Notes under the pieces: model-generated
What the model was told of the DNA's origin: nothing
Databases searched by the model: none
The model's input: only the letters and a program-made list of their open reading frames with translations
Translations under genes and position numbers: made by a program
In this document: piece after piece, positions 54,843-63,908 of the stretch
Layout: every line of letters starts with the position of its first letter
Numbering within the stretch: the stretch's first letter is position 1
Assembly (NCBI RefSeq): GCF_000718515.1
Contig: NZ_JNZS01000002.1
Coordinates: 277,494 to 341,493, forward strand
Origin: Micromonospora parva
GTDB taxonomy: Bacteria > Actinomycetota > Actinomycetes > Mycobacteriales > Micromonosporaceae
Length of the DNA stretch: 64,000 nucleotides
Direction of reading: 5' to 3'

Positions 54843-57800
54843 ATGCGTGCAGAGGTGACCGGTGGCGCCGCTCCGGTGTCCAGTCGAAGCCGGCACACGG
54901 CCCGACGGTTCCGGCACCTGGTCATCTGCATCGCGCTGACCGCCCTCGCCTTTCAGCAGGCCCCGGGCCAGGTCGTCCCCGACACCAAGATCGACCTGAG
55001 TGTCAACCCGGCCGGCTGGCTGCTCCGCTCGCTGCACCTCTGGGACCCCAACGGCACGTTCGGTCAGCTACAGAACCAGGCGTACGGATATCTCTGGCCG
55101 ATGGGCCCGTTCTTCCTGCTCGGATCGGAACTCGGCATCGCGCCGTGGGTGGTCCAGCGGCTGTGGTGGGCGCTGATCTTCTGTGTCGCCTACCTGGGAG
55201 TGGTACGGCTGGCGGGCAGGCTGGGTATCGGCACGCCCGCCGGACGCATGATCGCCGGTGTCGCCTTCGCGCTGTCACCCCGCATCCTCACCCAACTCGG
55301 CTACGCCTCGGTCGAGTCCTGGCCCAGCGCCATCGCCCCCTGGGTGCTCATCCCGCTGGTGGGCCTCGCCGGCGGCACCCCGCTGCGGCGCGCCGTCGCC
55401 GGGTCGGCCGTCGCCGTCGCCTGCGCCGGCGGAGTCAACGCCACAGCCGTGGCCGCGGTGGTGCCACTCGCCCTGCTCTGGCTCGCCACCCTCCAGCCCG
55501 TACGCCGCCGCGTCACCGCCATCGCCGCGTGGTGTGGCGCGGTGGCGCTGGCCACGGCGTGGTGGTTGGTTCCGCTGCTCGTTCTGGGCCGGTACAGCCC
55601 ACCCTTCCTGGACTACATCGAGACCGCCCGGAACACGACCAGCGTCACCGACGCGGTGACGACCCTCCGCGGCGCCTCCTACTGGCTCGCCTACCTCGCC
55701 ACCCCGTTCGGGCCGATCCTTCCGGCCGGCGCACGACTCGCCAACGAGGCGCTACTGGTCGCCGCCACCCTGGTGGTCGCCGCCCTCGGTGTCCTCGGGC
55801 TGTCCCGACGCGGGATGCCGCACCGCCGGTTCCTCATCACCGGTCTGGTGCTGGGCGCCGCGCTCGTCGGTCTCGGGCACGTCGGTGACCTGCCGAACAT
55901 CCTCGCCGGCCCGCAGCGGGAGTTCCTCGACGGCGTCGGTGCCCCCCTGCGTAACGTGCACAAGTTCGACGTTCTGCTCCGCCTGCCCCTGGCCCTGGGT
56001 ATGGCGCACCTGATCGGCCTGGCCATCCGCGCGGCACGCACCGCGCCCGAGCAGCACCGCCCACGAACTGTCGCACGCGCCTGGCTCACAGCCGGTGTGG
56101 CCATGGTCGCCGTCACGGCGGTTGCCACGCCCGCGCTCGCCGGCGGTCTCGCCACGCCAGGCAGCGTCAAGGCGGTGCCCGGCTACTGGCACGAGGCCAC
56201 CGACTGGCTCGACGCGAACACCGGGCGCGGGCGGGTACTCGTCGTACCCGGGGCGCGCTTCCCCTCGTACGACTGGGGCAACACCACCGATGAGATCGCC
56301 CAGCCGCTGCTGAACAGCCGGTGGGCGGTACGCAACTCCATCCCCTTCACCCCACCGACCACGATCCGGCTGCTGGACGCGATCGAGTCGACACTCGCCA
56401 CCGGCGCCGGGTCGGCGGGCCTGGCCGACCTGCTCGCCCGGTCCGGGATCAGCCACGTCCTGTTCCGCGCCGACCTGGACCACGGCCGCTCGGACACGGC
56501 GCGCCCGGCTGTGGTCCGCCAGGCACTGGACCGCTCACCCGGATTGACCCGCGTCACCTCCTTCGGCCCCCTGCGCGGCGGGCCCTCGTCCCCGGACGAG
56601 TTCCGCGACCAGGGGCTCGACGTGCCCGTCCGGGCGTTGGAGGTCTACCGGGTCGACCGGCCGGTCGAGCCGGTTGTCGCGTACGACCGTGACGCCGTGA
56701 CCACAGTTGTGGGCGGCCCCGAGTCGCTCCTCGACCTCGCCGCGGCAGGGCAGCTCGGCACGGCGCCGACGGTCCTGGCCGGCGATGCGACGGCGGCCGG
56801 CATCACCGGGCCGGTCGCGATGACCGACGGGCTGCGCAGGCGCGACGTGTCGTTCGGCCGCTCGCGCGACAACGCCTCACAGACTCTCACCGCCGACGAC
56901 ACCTTCGAGGTGACAGCGCCCGCCCACGACTACCTGCCCGAGTGGGGGGCGCAGCAGTCCACCGTCGCCCGTTTCGAGGGCATCAGCGCGATCCGCGCGT
57001 CGACCGCCCGCTCGCAGGTGGACTCCCCCGGCGGTGCCCGCCCCGAGCACCAGCCGTACGCGGCGATGGATGGCAATCCGGAAACGTCCTGGCAGTCCGC
57101 GCCGTACTCGCCCAGCGACCGTCAGTGGGTCGAGGTGGGCCTCGCCAACCCGACCCGGGTCACCCGGGTCGAGGTCTGGTTCGACCTGAAGGCCGACGCC
57201 CTGCCCACGACGGTGACCGTCGCCGCCGGGTACGAGAGCCGCACCGTCGAACAGTTCAGCGATCACATGGTCTTCGAGCTGCCCGGCGTCCACGCCACCC
57301 GCACGGTCAAGATCTCGATCGACGACGCGTACGACCTCCGCTCGTTCGGCAACGGGTCGGTCGGCCTCGCCGAGATCACGATTCCCGGCGTCCAGACGAG
57401 CCGGACCCTTGTCCTTCCCGCCGCACCGACCACCGACCGGCCGGCGACCGTCGTCGTGTCGGCGCCGCCCACCACCCCGGCCTGCTTCACCGTCGACGGC
57501 CACCCCCACTGTTCCACCGACGCCGTCCGCGGTTCCGAGGACGGCTCCAGCATCGACCGGACCCTCACCCTGCCCGCCGCCGGGGCTTACGAGGCCAAGC
57601 TGTGGGCGCGGCCGACGGCCGGCCCGGACCTGGACAACACTCTCGACAAGCTGGTGGCCGACGCACAGCCACTGCGCCTCGCGGCGCAGGTCAGCGCCTC
57701 CTCAACGGCCGTTCCCGACCCGACAGGTCGGGCCGGCGCGGCACTCGACGGGGACCCGACCACCAGTTGGTCACCGGCGGTCAGCGACGAGGCACCGATC

Positions 57801-59240
57801 CTGCGCCTCAAGTGGCTCAAGCCGCAGACCATCACCGGACTCCGGTTCTCCGTGGACGACGAGGCGGCCGCCACCCGCCTCGGCAGTGTGCGGGTGGTCG
57901 GTGACGACGGTTTCCGAAGCAGCCTGCTCGGCGACGACGGGCTCCTTCGCCTGGACCCGCCGATGCGGACCGACGAGATCACCATCCAGTTCCTCGACAA
58001 GCCGGCCGCCACCAGCACGGACCCGTACAAGCTGCGGTTGCCGGAGAAGCTGCCCGTCGCGGTCGGCGAGGTGACAGTGCTGCCCGGAGCGTCAACGGTC
58101 AAACCGCGCCCCGACGCACCGGTGACGCTGGCCTGCGGGTCGGGTCCGACGCTGCGGATCGGCGCGTCCCGGGTGACCACCACGCTCCGCGGGACACTCC
58201 GCGACCTGCTGGAACTACGCGAGATGGCGGTGACACCGTGCGGGCGGGACACGCCCCGACAGCTCGACCTGGGCCGCGGGGAGCACCGCATCGTGACCAC
58301 ACCGAGCAAGCTCGCCTCGCCCACTCGGGTCGCCCTGGTGCCGCGGACGCCCACGCCGACCCCTGCGGCGGTCGCCAGCGCCATCGAGGTCGGCTCCTGG
58401 ACGGCCACCGAGCGGCGGGTACGGGTGGCCGACCACCCCGTCGACCGCGTACTCGCCGTTCGGGAGAACACCAACACCGGCTGGGAGGCGACCATCGGCG
58501 GGCGGACGCTGAAGCCGCTGGTGGTGGACGGATGGCAGCAGGGCTGGATTCTTCCCGCTGGCACCTCCGGGGAGGTGGTACTCCGCTTCGCCCCGGACAC
58601 GACGTACCGGGCGGGCCTTCTGCTCGGCGGCGTCCTGCTGGCGGCGGTGGTCCTCCTCGCGGTGCTGCCCGCCCGCCAGCCCACCGGGCGAACCTCGACG
58701 TGCGCCCTACCGCGTGGCAGACGCCGGGTCACCCGCTCACTGCCACTGCTGGCGGTCGGGGCCGGCGCGTTGGTGCTGTGGAGCGGCCTCATCGGCGGCC
58801 TGCTGGTCGCCGCCGGATTCATGCTGGCGGTGCCCGGGCCACGCCGCCTGCCCTGGTCAGCTGACCCACGTCGGGCCAGGACGATCAGCCGGGCCGTGGA
58901 GACCTGGCTGCCGGGAGCGCTCCTGGTGCTCGCCGGGTGGCTCTACCTGAATTCGACGCAACGCGACACCGACGCCCTGCTGCAACTCACGACCGTCGTC
59001 GCCCTGGGTGCTCTCTGGCTCTCCACCGCCGCCCGTCGACGACCCGTACGCCGGACCACGCCGACCGCCGTGACCTCGGCCGTTGCGGCGACTGCGCTGG
59101 TCGCGGAGGAATCGAAACCGGACGCGGCGAAGCCCGACCAGACCGAGCCCGACGCGGCCGAGCCCGACCCGGCGACCGGCCCGGACCAGGCGACCGGCCC
59201 GGCCGACGGGCAGCGTCCGACCTTCTCGGAGATCACGTGA
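54843..59240 (+). CDS. aftD: Alpha-(1->3)-arabinofuranosyltransferase, AftD-like
   Basis: A 1465-residue membrane enzyme expected to add alpha-1,3 arabinofuranose branches from decaprenyl-phosphoryl arabinose outside the membrane. The ATG at 54843 has AGGAG about 6 bases upstream. About 10 membrane segments lie in residues 20-450, starting with P-D-T-K-I-D-L-S-V-N-P-A-G-W-L and L-W-D-P-N-G-T-F-G-Q, the DUF3367/AftD signature. The extracellular part holds two F5/8 type C-like carbohydrate-binding domains (around 710-860 with D-G-N-P-E-T-S-W-Q-S, and around 960-1090 with D-G-D-P-T-T-S-W-S-P). Two or more C-terminal membrane segments and an acidic tail end it. The M. tuberculosis homologue is about 1400 residues. 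Confidence 0.9.
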   Translation: MRAEVTGGAAPVSSRSRHTARRFRHLVICIALTALAFQQAPGQVVPDTKIDLSVNPAGWLLRSLHLWDPNGTFGQLQNQAYGYLWPMGPFFLLGSELGIAPWVVQRLWWALIFCVAYLGVVRLAGRLGIGTPAGRMIAGVAFALSPRILTQLGYASVESWPSAIAPWVLIPLVGLAGGTPLRRAVAGSAVAVACAGGVNATAVAAVVPLALLWLATLQPVRRRVTAIAAWCGAVALATAWWLVPLLVLGRYSPPFLDYIETARNTTSVTDAVTTLRGASYWLAYLATPFGPILPAGARLANEALLVAATLVVAALGVLGLSRRGMPHRRFLITGLVLGAALVGLGHVGDLPNILAGPQREFLDGVGAPLRNVHKFDVLLRLPLALGMAHLIGLAIRAARTAPEQHRPRTVARAWLTAGVAMVAVTAVATPALAGGLATPGSVKAVPGYWHEATDWLDANTGRGRVLVVPGARFPSYDWGNTTDEIAQPLLNSRWAVRNSIPFTPPTTIRLLDAIESTLATGAGSAGLADLLARSGISHVLFRADLDHGRSDTARPAVVRQALDRSPGLTRVTSFGPLRGGPSSPDEFRDQGLDVPVRALEVYRVDRPVEPVVAYDRDAVTTVVGGPESLLDLAAAGQLGTAPTVLAGDATAAGITGPVAMTDGLRRRDVSFGRSRDNASQTLTADDTFEVTAPAHDYLPEWGAQQSTVARFEGISAIRASTARSQVDSPGGARPEHQPYAAMDGNPETSWQSAPYSPSDRQWVEVGLANPTRVTRVEVWFDLKADALPTTVTVAAGYESRTVEQFSDHMVFELPGVHATRTVKISIDDAYDLRSFGNGSVGLAEITIPGVQTSRTLVLPAAPTTDRPATVVVSAPPTTPACFTVDGHPHCSTDAVRGSEDGSSIDRTLTLPAAGAYEAKLWARPTAGPDLDNTLDKLVADAQPLRLAAQVSASSTAVPDPTGRAGAALDGDPTTSWSPAVSDEAPILRLKWLKPQTITGLRFSVDDEAAATRLGSVRVVGDDGFRSSLLGDDGLLRLDPPMRTDEITIQFLDKPAATSTDPYKLRLPEKLPVAVGEVTVLPGASTVKPRPDAPVTLACGSGPTLRIGASRVTTTLRGTLRDLLELREMAVTPCGRDTPRQLDLGRGEHRIVTTPSKLASPTRVALVPRTPTPTPAAVASAIEVGSWTATERRVRVADHPVDRVLAVRENTNTGWEATIGGRTLKPLVVDGWQQGWILPAGTSGEVVLRFAPDTTYRAGLLLGGVLLAAVVLLAVLPARQPTGRTSTCALPRGRRRVTRSLPLLAVGAGALVLWSGLIGGLLVAAGFMLAVPGPRRLPWSADPRRARTISRAVETWLPGALLVLAGWLYLNSTQRDTDALLQLTTVVALGALWLSTAARRRPVRRTTPTAVTSAVAATALVAEESKPDAAKPDQTEPDAAEPDPATGPDQATGPADGQRPTFSEIT

Positions 59241-60487
59241 GCCTTCGGCGACCCGTCCGTCCGAAGGCGACAGAGCGGATGGCGGAGACGGAGGAGCCGG
59301 GCCGACGGAACAACGGTCTCGGTGCGGCCGGGATCAGCGTCACGGTGGCCGGCGTACTCGTCAACGGCCTGGCGTACGTGGTGCCGGTGCTGGCCGCCCG
59401 GCGGCTCGACCCGGCCGACCTCAGCGCGCTCGCCGCCGCCCTCGGTCTGGTGGCCATCGCCGGTGTGCCCGGGCTCGGTCTGCAACTGGCCGTCGCCGTG
59501 CACCACGCCCGGCACGGGTCCTCCGACACTCGACGGCTCACCGCGATCACCGCGGCCATCTGCGCGGGGGCCCTCATCGCGGCGACGCCACTGCTGGTCA
59601 CCGCCCTGGACCTTCCGGCCGAGATGCCCGCACTGCTGGCGGTCAGCACAGCGGCGATCGTGCTCTCCTCCCGGTCCCTCGGCGAGTTGCAGGGTGGCCA
59701 GCGCTTCGTACGACTCGCCGTCGGGATGGCAGTGCTCGCCGCCGGCCGCTACGGCGGCGTGATCGCCGGACTGCTGCTCGGCGCGGGACCGACCGGCGCG
59801 CTGGCGGCCGGCGCGCTGACCGCCGCGCTCGCCCCGCCGGTGCTGGCCCGACTCGCCCGCGAGCCCGGACGACAGTCCGACGTCCCACGGCTGGCCGTCG
59901 CTCAGATTGTCGCCGGCTGCGGTGCGACGCTGGCGATGCTCGTCGTCTCCTACGCCGATCTGCTGCTGGCCCGGCAACTGCTGCCCCCGTCGGATGCCGG
60001 GGCGTACTCGGTCGGCACCGTGCTGAGCAAGGGCGCGCTCTGGGCGCCGCAGGTCGCCGCCGTCCTCGCCCTACCGCGGCTGGCCCGCGGTGACCGGCGC
60101 AGCCGAACGGTTGCGCTCGCGGTGACCGGCGGATGCGGCCTGGTCCTGGTGCTCGCCTCGGCGCTCGCCGGAGGGCTCGCCTTCCGCCTCGCCGGTGGGC
60201 CCGACTACGACCACCTCGGCCGGTACGCGCCCCTCTTCGCGGCGGTCGGCGCCCTCTACGCGGTGACGTTCGTGCTGCTCAACGACCGGCTCGCGGCCGG
60301 CACGCGGTGGGCGGCGACGCCGTTGTGGGTGGGCATGGCCGGCCTGGTGGCCGTCACCGCGACGCTGCGGCCGCACACCGTCCCCGGTCTCCTTCTCGCC
60401 GCCCTGGGCACGGCTGTCGTCGTCACCGCCATCATGGCGGTGGCGGCCCGTCGGCCAGCCCGGGCGCCGGTGGGCGAGCCCGACTAA
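59237..60487 (+). CDS. Polysaccharide flippase-like membrane protein (MOP superfamily)
   Basis: A 416-residue protein with about 12 membrane segments, beginning near G-I-S-V-T-V-A-G-V-L-V-N-G-L-A-Y. The fold pattern (V-L-A-A-R-R-L-D-P-A-D, with a second half repeating it) fits oligosaccharide flippases of the MOP/Wzx type. GTG at 59237 overlaps the aftD stop by four bases, so it is translationally coupled to aftD. This suggests it moves a lipid-linked glycan for the same pathway. Its stop codon overlaps the convergent nudC stop. Confidence 0.8.
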   Translation: MSLRRPVRPKATERMAETEEPGRRNNGLGAAGISVTVAGVLVNGLAYVVPVLAARRLDPADLSALAAALGLVAIAGVPGLGLQLAVAVHHARHGSSDTRRLTAITAAICAGALIAATPLLVTALDLPAEMPALLAVSTAAIVLSSRSLGELQGGQRFVRLAVGMAVLAAGRYGGVIAGLLLGAGPTGALAAGALTAALAPPVLARLAREPGRQSDVPRLAVAQIVAGCGATLAMLVVSYADLLLARQLLPPSDAGAYSVGTVLSKGALWAPQVAAVLALPRLARGDRRSRTVALAVTGGCGLVLVLASALAGGLAFRLAGGPDYDHLGRYAPLFAAVGALYAVTFVLLNDRLAAGTRWAATPLWVGMAGLVAVTATLRPHTVPGLLLAALGTAVVVTAIMAVAARRPARAPVGEPD

Positions 60488-61401
60488 CCCTCCGCGAGCC
60501 AGTCCGCCAGGAGGCGGTGGTCGATCGCGTCCACCCGACCGAGCTGACGACCCGAGGCCACCCGGTCCCGCAGCTGCGCCCGCGTGAACCAGCGCGCCTC
60601 CAGCAGTTCCTCGCCGTCGACGCGTACCTCGTCGGACGTGGCGGTGGCCCGGAAGCCCACCATCAGGCCGGCGGGGAACGGCCACGCCTGCGACCCCTGG
60701 TAGGTCACGTCGGTGACGGTCACGCCCGCCTCCTCGGCCATCTCCCGACGGACCGCGTCCTCCAGGCTCTCGCCGACCTCGACGAAACCGGCGAGCGTCG
60801 AGTACGCGTCCTCGGCCGCGCCCGCGTGCCGGGCCAGCAGACACCGCCCGGGCGGACCGGGTGCCTCGACCAACACGATGATCGCCGGCTCGATCCGGGG
60901 AAACAGCAGACGCCCGCACTCCGCGCCGGTGCAGGTCCGCAGGTGCCCGCCGCCGCCGGTGACGGCCGCCGCGCCGCACGTCCCGCAAAATCGCTGCTGC
61001 CGGTGCCAGTGCAACAAACCCCTGGCGTACGCCTGGACGGCCGCGTGACCGGGTTCGAGCCGCCCGACCAGGGCCCGCACGTCGACGGACCGCACCGCAC
61101 CGGCCAGTTCGACGGCGGACCGCTCGGGCAGGTCGGAGAGGTCCGCGGCGAACACGGCGGTCTCCGCGTCCAGCCCCAGGAAGACGGTCTCGGCGGCGGC
61201 GGATCGGACCAGCGCCGCGCGCTCCGCGCTGAGCCGAACCGGCCCGTCGCCGTCGACGAGACAGCGGTCCCGCCATATGGCCAGCAGCACCGTGGTCGGC
61301 TCGGCGAACAGCTCGCTCAACCGCGTCGGATCGGTGCGCAACGGGCCTGCCCGGTCCAGCCAGCCGCCCCCGTACGCCAACACCCGCTCCGCAGTGCCCA
61401 C
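60484..61401 (-). CDS. nudC: NAD(+) diphosphatase / RNA-deNADding Nudix enzyme
   Basis: A 305-residue Nudix hydrolase that cleaves NAD(H) and possibly NAD caps on RNA. An N-terminal domain is followed by a zinc ribbon with F-C-G-T-C-G and a second Cys pair C-T-G-A-E-C. The Nudix box is complete (G-F-V-E-V-G-E, then R-R-E-M-A-E-E-A-G-V). The NADH-pyrophosphatase motif downstream reads S-Q-A-W-P-F-P, with Ala where S-Q-P-W-P-F-P is usual. GTG at 61401 is chosen to give the family length; longer upstream frames run into the vanW promoter. Confidence 0.9.
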   Translation of the reverse strand: MGTAERVLAYGGGWLDRAGPLRTDPTRLSELFAEPTTVLLAIWRDRCLVDGDGPVRLSAERAALVRSAAAETVFLGLDAETAVFAADLSDLPERSAVELAGAVRSVDVRALVGRLEPGHAAVQAYARGLLHWHRQQRFCGTCGAAAVTGGGGHLRTCTGAECGRLLFPRIEPAIIVLVEAPGPPGRCLLARHAGAAEDAYSTLAGFVEVGESLEDAVRREMAEEAGVTVTDVTYQGSQAWPFPAGLMVGFRATATSDEVRVDGEELLEARWFTRAQLRDRVASGRQLGRVDAIDHRLLADWLAEG

Positions 61402-61583
61402 CCGGTCACCGTGCCACGTCGGTGATCCGCCCCCGGCACCGCCCCCGGCTCGGTGCGACACGCCGTACGACACGCGGTGGCAGCGCCTGGTGGGCGCAGC
61501 CACGAGGACGGCTGGGCATTCGTTACCGTAGGTGGCTCCGGGAGGGAAGGACCTCCCGCGGCACCCTGGCGATCGAGGTTGCA

Positions 61584-63404
61584 GTGACGCTGTACGGCGA
61601 AAGCAGTCCACCTGTCGACGACCGGCCCACCGTGCAGGTCACCGCCGTCACCTGGCCGGACGATGGACCTGAGCCGGTCACGACAGCCGCTCCCGGCGAA
61701 CCCGACAACGGCCCGCGCCGGTCACGCCGGGTGCGGATGCTGCTCGCCGCCGGCATCACCGGTGGTGTCCTCGCCGCCGTGGCGGGCGCCGGCGCCTGGG
61801 CGTACGCCGGTGACGTTCCCCGTGGCACCAGCGTGCTCGGCACCGAACTGGGCGGCCGGAGCCGCGCGGACGCCGACCGGGAGTTGCGGGCGGAGCTGGA
61901 CCGGCGGGCGGCGACGCTGGCCACACCGCTGAAGGTGACCGTCGACGGGCGTACCGCCGAGATCAAACCGGCCGACGTGGGGCTGGCCGTCGACGTGCCG
62001 GCGACCGTCGCGGCGGCGGCCGAGGCCGACGCGCACCCGGTCAGCCGGCTGGTCGGCTCCCGCGCCGTCGAGCCGGTGGTGACGGTCGACGTGGGCCGGT
62101 TGGACGACGCGCTCCGCAAGGTGCTCGGCGACCAGGCCCAGGGGATGACGATGCCGGCGATCACCTATCAGGGCACCACCCCGAAGGTGGTGCAGCCCAA
62201 GCCCGGGCTGGCCTTGAACCCGGAGCGCTCCGCCGAGGTGGTCCGCGCCGGCTGGCTGGCCGGCGAGCCGGTCACCGTGCCCCTGGTGGAGACCCACCCG
62301 GCCACCACCCCGGAGGAGTTGGATCGGCTGGTCAACGAGCTGGCGAAGCCTGCGGTGGCCGCACCGGTCACCCTGCGCACCAGCAAGGGCTCGGTGACGG
62401 TCCCGCCCGCCGCCATCGCGAAGAGCCTGCGGTTCAACGCCGACAAGACCGGCAAACTGACCCCCACCGTGGACGTCAAGCGCCTGCGCACCGCGCTCGG
62501 CGAGAAGTTGGCCGCCATCGAGGTGCCGCCGAAGGACGCCACGATGACGATTGCCGGCGGCCGGCCCACCGTGAAGGACGGACAGTCCGGGCAGCAGTTG
62601 GACACGGCGGCGCTCAGTCGGGACCTGCTCGCCGTGCTGCCGAAGGTAGACGGTCGCGAGGTGACCGGCGAGCTGAAGCCGACGCCGCCGCAGCTGACCG
62701 CGGAGAAGCTCGCCGGCCTGGGCATCAAGGAGCGGGTCTCCACCTTCACCACCCGGTTCACCGGCGGCATGGCCTCGTCGCGCAGCCAGAACATCGCCAC
62801 GATCGCGAAGAAGGTGGACGGCACCGTCGTGCTGCCCGGGAAGACGTTCTCGCTCAACGGTCACACCGGGGAACGCGGTTACGCCCAGGGCTACCGGGAC
62901 GCACCGGTCATCCTCGACGGCAAGTTGGTGCCGGGGGTCGGTGGTGGCACCTCGCAGTTCACCACCACGCTGTTCAACGCGACCTACTACGCCGGCTTGG
63001 AGGACGTCGAGCACAAGCCGCACTCGTACTGGTTCGACAGGTACCCGGCGGTCATCGAGTCGACCATCTTCTGGCCCAACCTGGACTTCAAGTTCCGCAA
63101 CAACACCGAGTACGGCGTCCTCATCGACACGTCGTACACGTCCAGCTCGGTCACCGTGTCGATCTGGAGCACGAAGATCTACGACAGTGTGAAGACGGAG
63201 TACGGCCCGCGCCGCAACATCACGACGCCGAAGCAGATCCACCTGACCCCCGGGCCCTCGTGCATCGAGACCAACGGCATCAACGGCTTCACCCAGGACG
63301 CCTTCCGGGTCATCAAGAAGGGCGGCGTGGTGGTCAAGCGGGAGAAGTTCACCTGGCGCTACGACGCGGAACCCCGTTACGTCTGCGGCCCGAAGACGTC
63401 CTGA
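61584..63404 (+). CDS. VanW family protein with peptidoglycan-binding-like domain
   Basis: A 606-residue membrane-anchored protein from the GTG at 61584, with a GAGG site upstream. A cytoplasmic N-terminus (1-51) and one membrane segment (52-74) lead to repeated PG_binding_4-type beta domains (about 80-395). A VanW domain follows (about 400-550: V-S-T-F-T-T-R-F, V-L-P-G-K-T-F-S-L-N, G-V-G-G-G-T-S-Q-F-T-T-T-L-F-N). The C-terminus contains two cysteines (P-S-C-I-E-T and Y-V-C-G). Homologues are linked to vancomycin-resistance loci and wall metabolism; the function is unknown. Confidence 0.9.
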   Translation: MTLYGESSPPVDDRPTVQVTAVTWPDDGPEPVTTAAPGEPDNGPRRSRRVRMLLAAGITGGVLAAVAGAGAWAYAGDVPRGTSVLGTELGGRSRADADRELRAELDRRAATLATPLKVTVDGRTAEIKPADVGLAVDVPATVAAAAEADAHPVSRLVGSRAVEPVVTVDVGRLDDALRKVLGDQAQGMTMPAITYQGTTPKVVQPKPGLALNPERSAEVVRAGWLAGEPVTVPLVETHPATTPEELDRLVNELAKPAVAAPVTLRTSKGSVTVPPAAIAKSLRFNADKTGKLTPTVDVKRLRTALGEKLAAIEVPPKDATMTIAGGRPTVKDGQSGQQLDTAALSRDLLAVLPKVDGREVTGELKPTPPQLTAEKLAGLGIKERVSTFTTRFTGGMASSRSQNIATIAKKVDGTVVLPGKTFSLNGHTGERGYAQGYRDAPVILDGKLVPGVGGGTSQFTTTLFNATYYAGLEDVEHKPHSYWFDRYPAVIESTIFWPNLDFKFRNNTEYGVLIDTSYTSSSVTVSIWSTKIYDSVKTEYGPRRNITTPKQIHLTPGPSCIETNGINGFTQDAFRVIKKGGVVVKREKFTWRYDAEPRYVCGPKTS

Positions 63405-63449
63405 GGTCCACTTCCAGGTCGGCCTTTTTCCTGAAGTCACAGGTGTGGG

Positions 63450-63701
63450 TCAGCTCGGCGGCGTTGCCGCCGGGCCCCCATCGCGCCTCCCACCCTGTGG
63501 CGGCATCGGCACCGTGCGGCTCTCCTGCACCCGGATCTCGGCCCGGAAGCGGTGCGCCGCCGGGTGCCACATCTCCTCGAACGGGCCCATGACCTCGCCC
63601 CCAATGCCACGACGACGGACCCGGGATGCGAGCCACCACAGGGTGCTCAGGACCGCGGCCACGCAGCCCGCGAACACCACGAATATCAGGACCTCGTCCA
63701 C
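63450..63701 (-). CDS. Small membrane protein of unknown function
   Basis: An 83-residue protein, M-D-E-V-L-I-F-V-V-F-A-G, with one membrane segment (4-26), a basic stop-transfer R-V-R-R-R-G and a cytoplasmic part with G-P-F-E-E-M-W-H-P-A-A-H-R-F-R-A-E. The pattern is conserved-looking and recurs, as far as I recall, in Micromonospora hypothetical proteins. It is convergent with the vanW gene and lies between it and the rRNA operon end. Confidence 0.6.
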   Translation of the reverse strand: MDEVLIFVVFAGCVAAVLSTLWWLASRVRRRGIGGEVMGPFEEMWHPAAHRFRAEIRVQESRTVPMPPQGGRRDGGPAATPPS

Positions 63702-63742
63702 AGACCGAGCCTATCCGTGGGCACCCGGCCCAGGGGCGGACG

Positions 63743-63814
63743 CAAGATCGCGCAATATCCTGGTTGTCGTGGTGCCCGCACACCACCAAAGCCACTACAT
63801 CCTGGATCGAGCGC
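63743..63814. repeat. Imperfect palindromic repeat, family A copy 2
   Basis: The arms 63750-63773 and 63791-63814 match in inverted orientation at 17 of 24 positions. The right arm matches the 60-83 arm of copy 1 at 22 of 24 bases in reverse complement. The left flank CAAGATCGCGC is the reverse complement of the GCGCGATCTTG next to copy 1. Confidence 0.65.
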
Positions 63815-63864
63815 GACCGTGACGCTCAAGGACGGTCCACCCGTTCCCGTTGGCGGCTGAGACG

Positions 63865-63900
63865 CAGAAAAGGCCACCCCGTGAGGGGTGGCCTTTTCTG
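63865..63900 (-). terminator. rRNA operon terminator
   Basis: A perfect 16-bp stem (63865-63880 with 63885-63900) and a 4-base loop follow the 5S rRNA 3' end. The T-run CCTTTTCTG on the minus strand makes it a classic intrinsic terminator. Confidence 0.88.
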
Positions 63901-63908
63901 AAAGATTG

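Noticed and set aside
43597..60487. Secondary-metabolite gene cluster
   Set aside because: No polyketide synthase, NRPS, terpene or RiPP core enzymes are present. The glycosyltransferases and acyltransferase match envelope biogenesis families.
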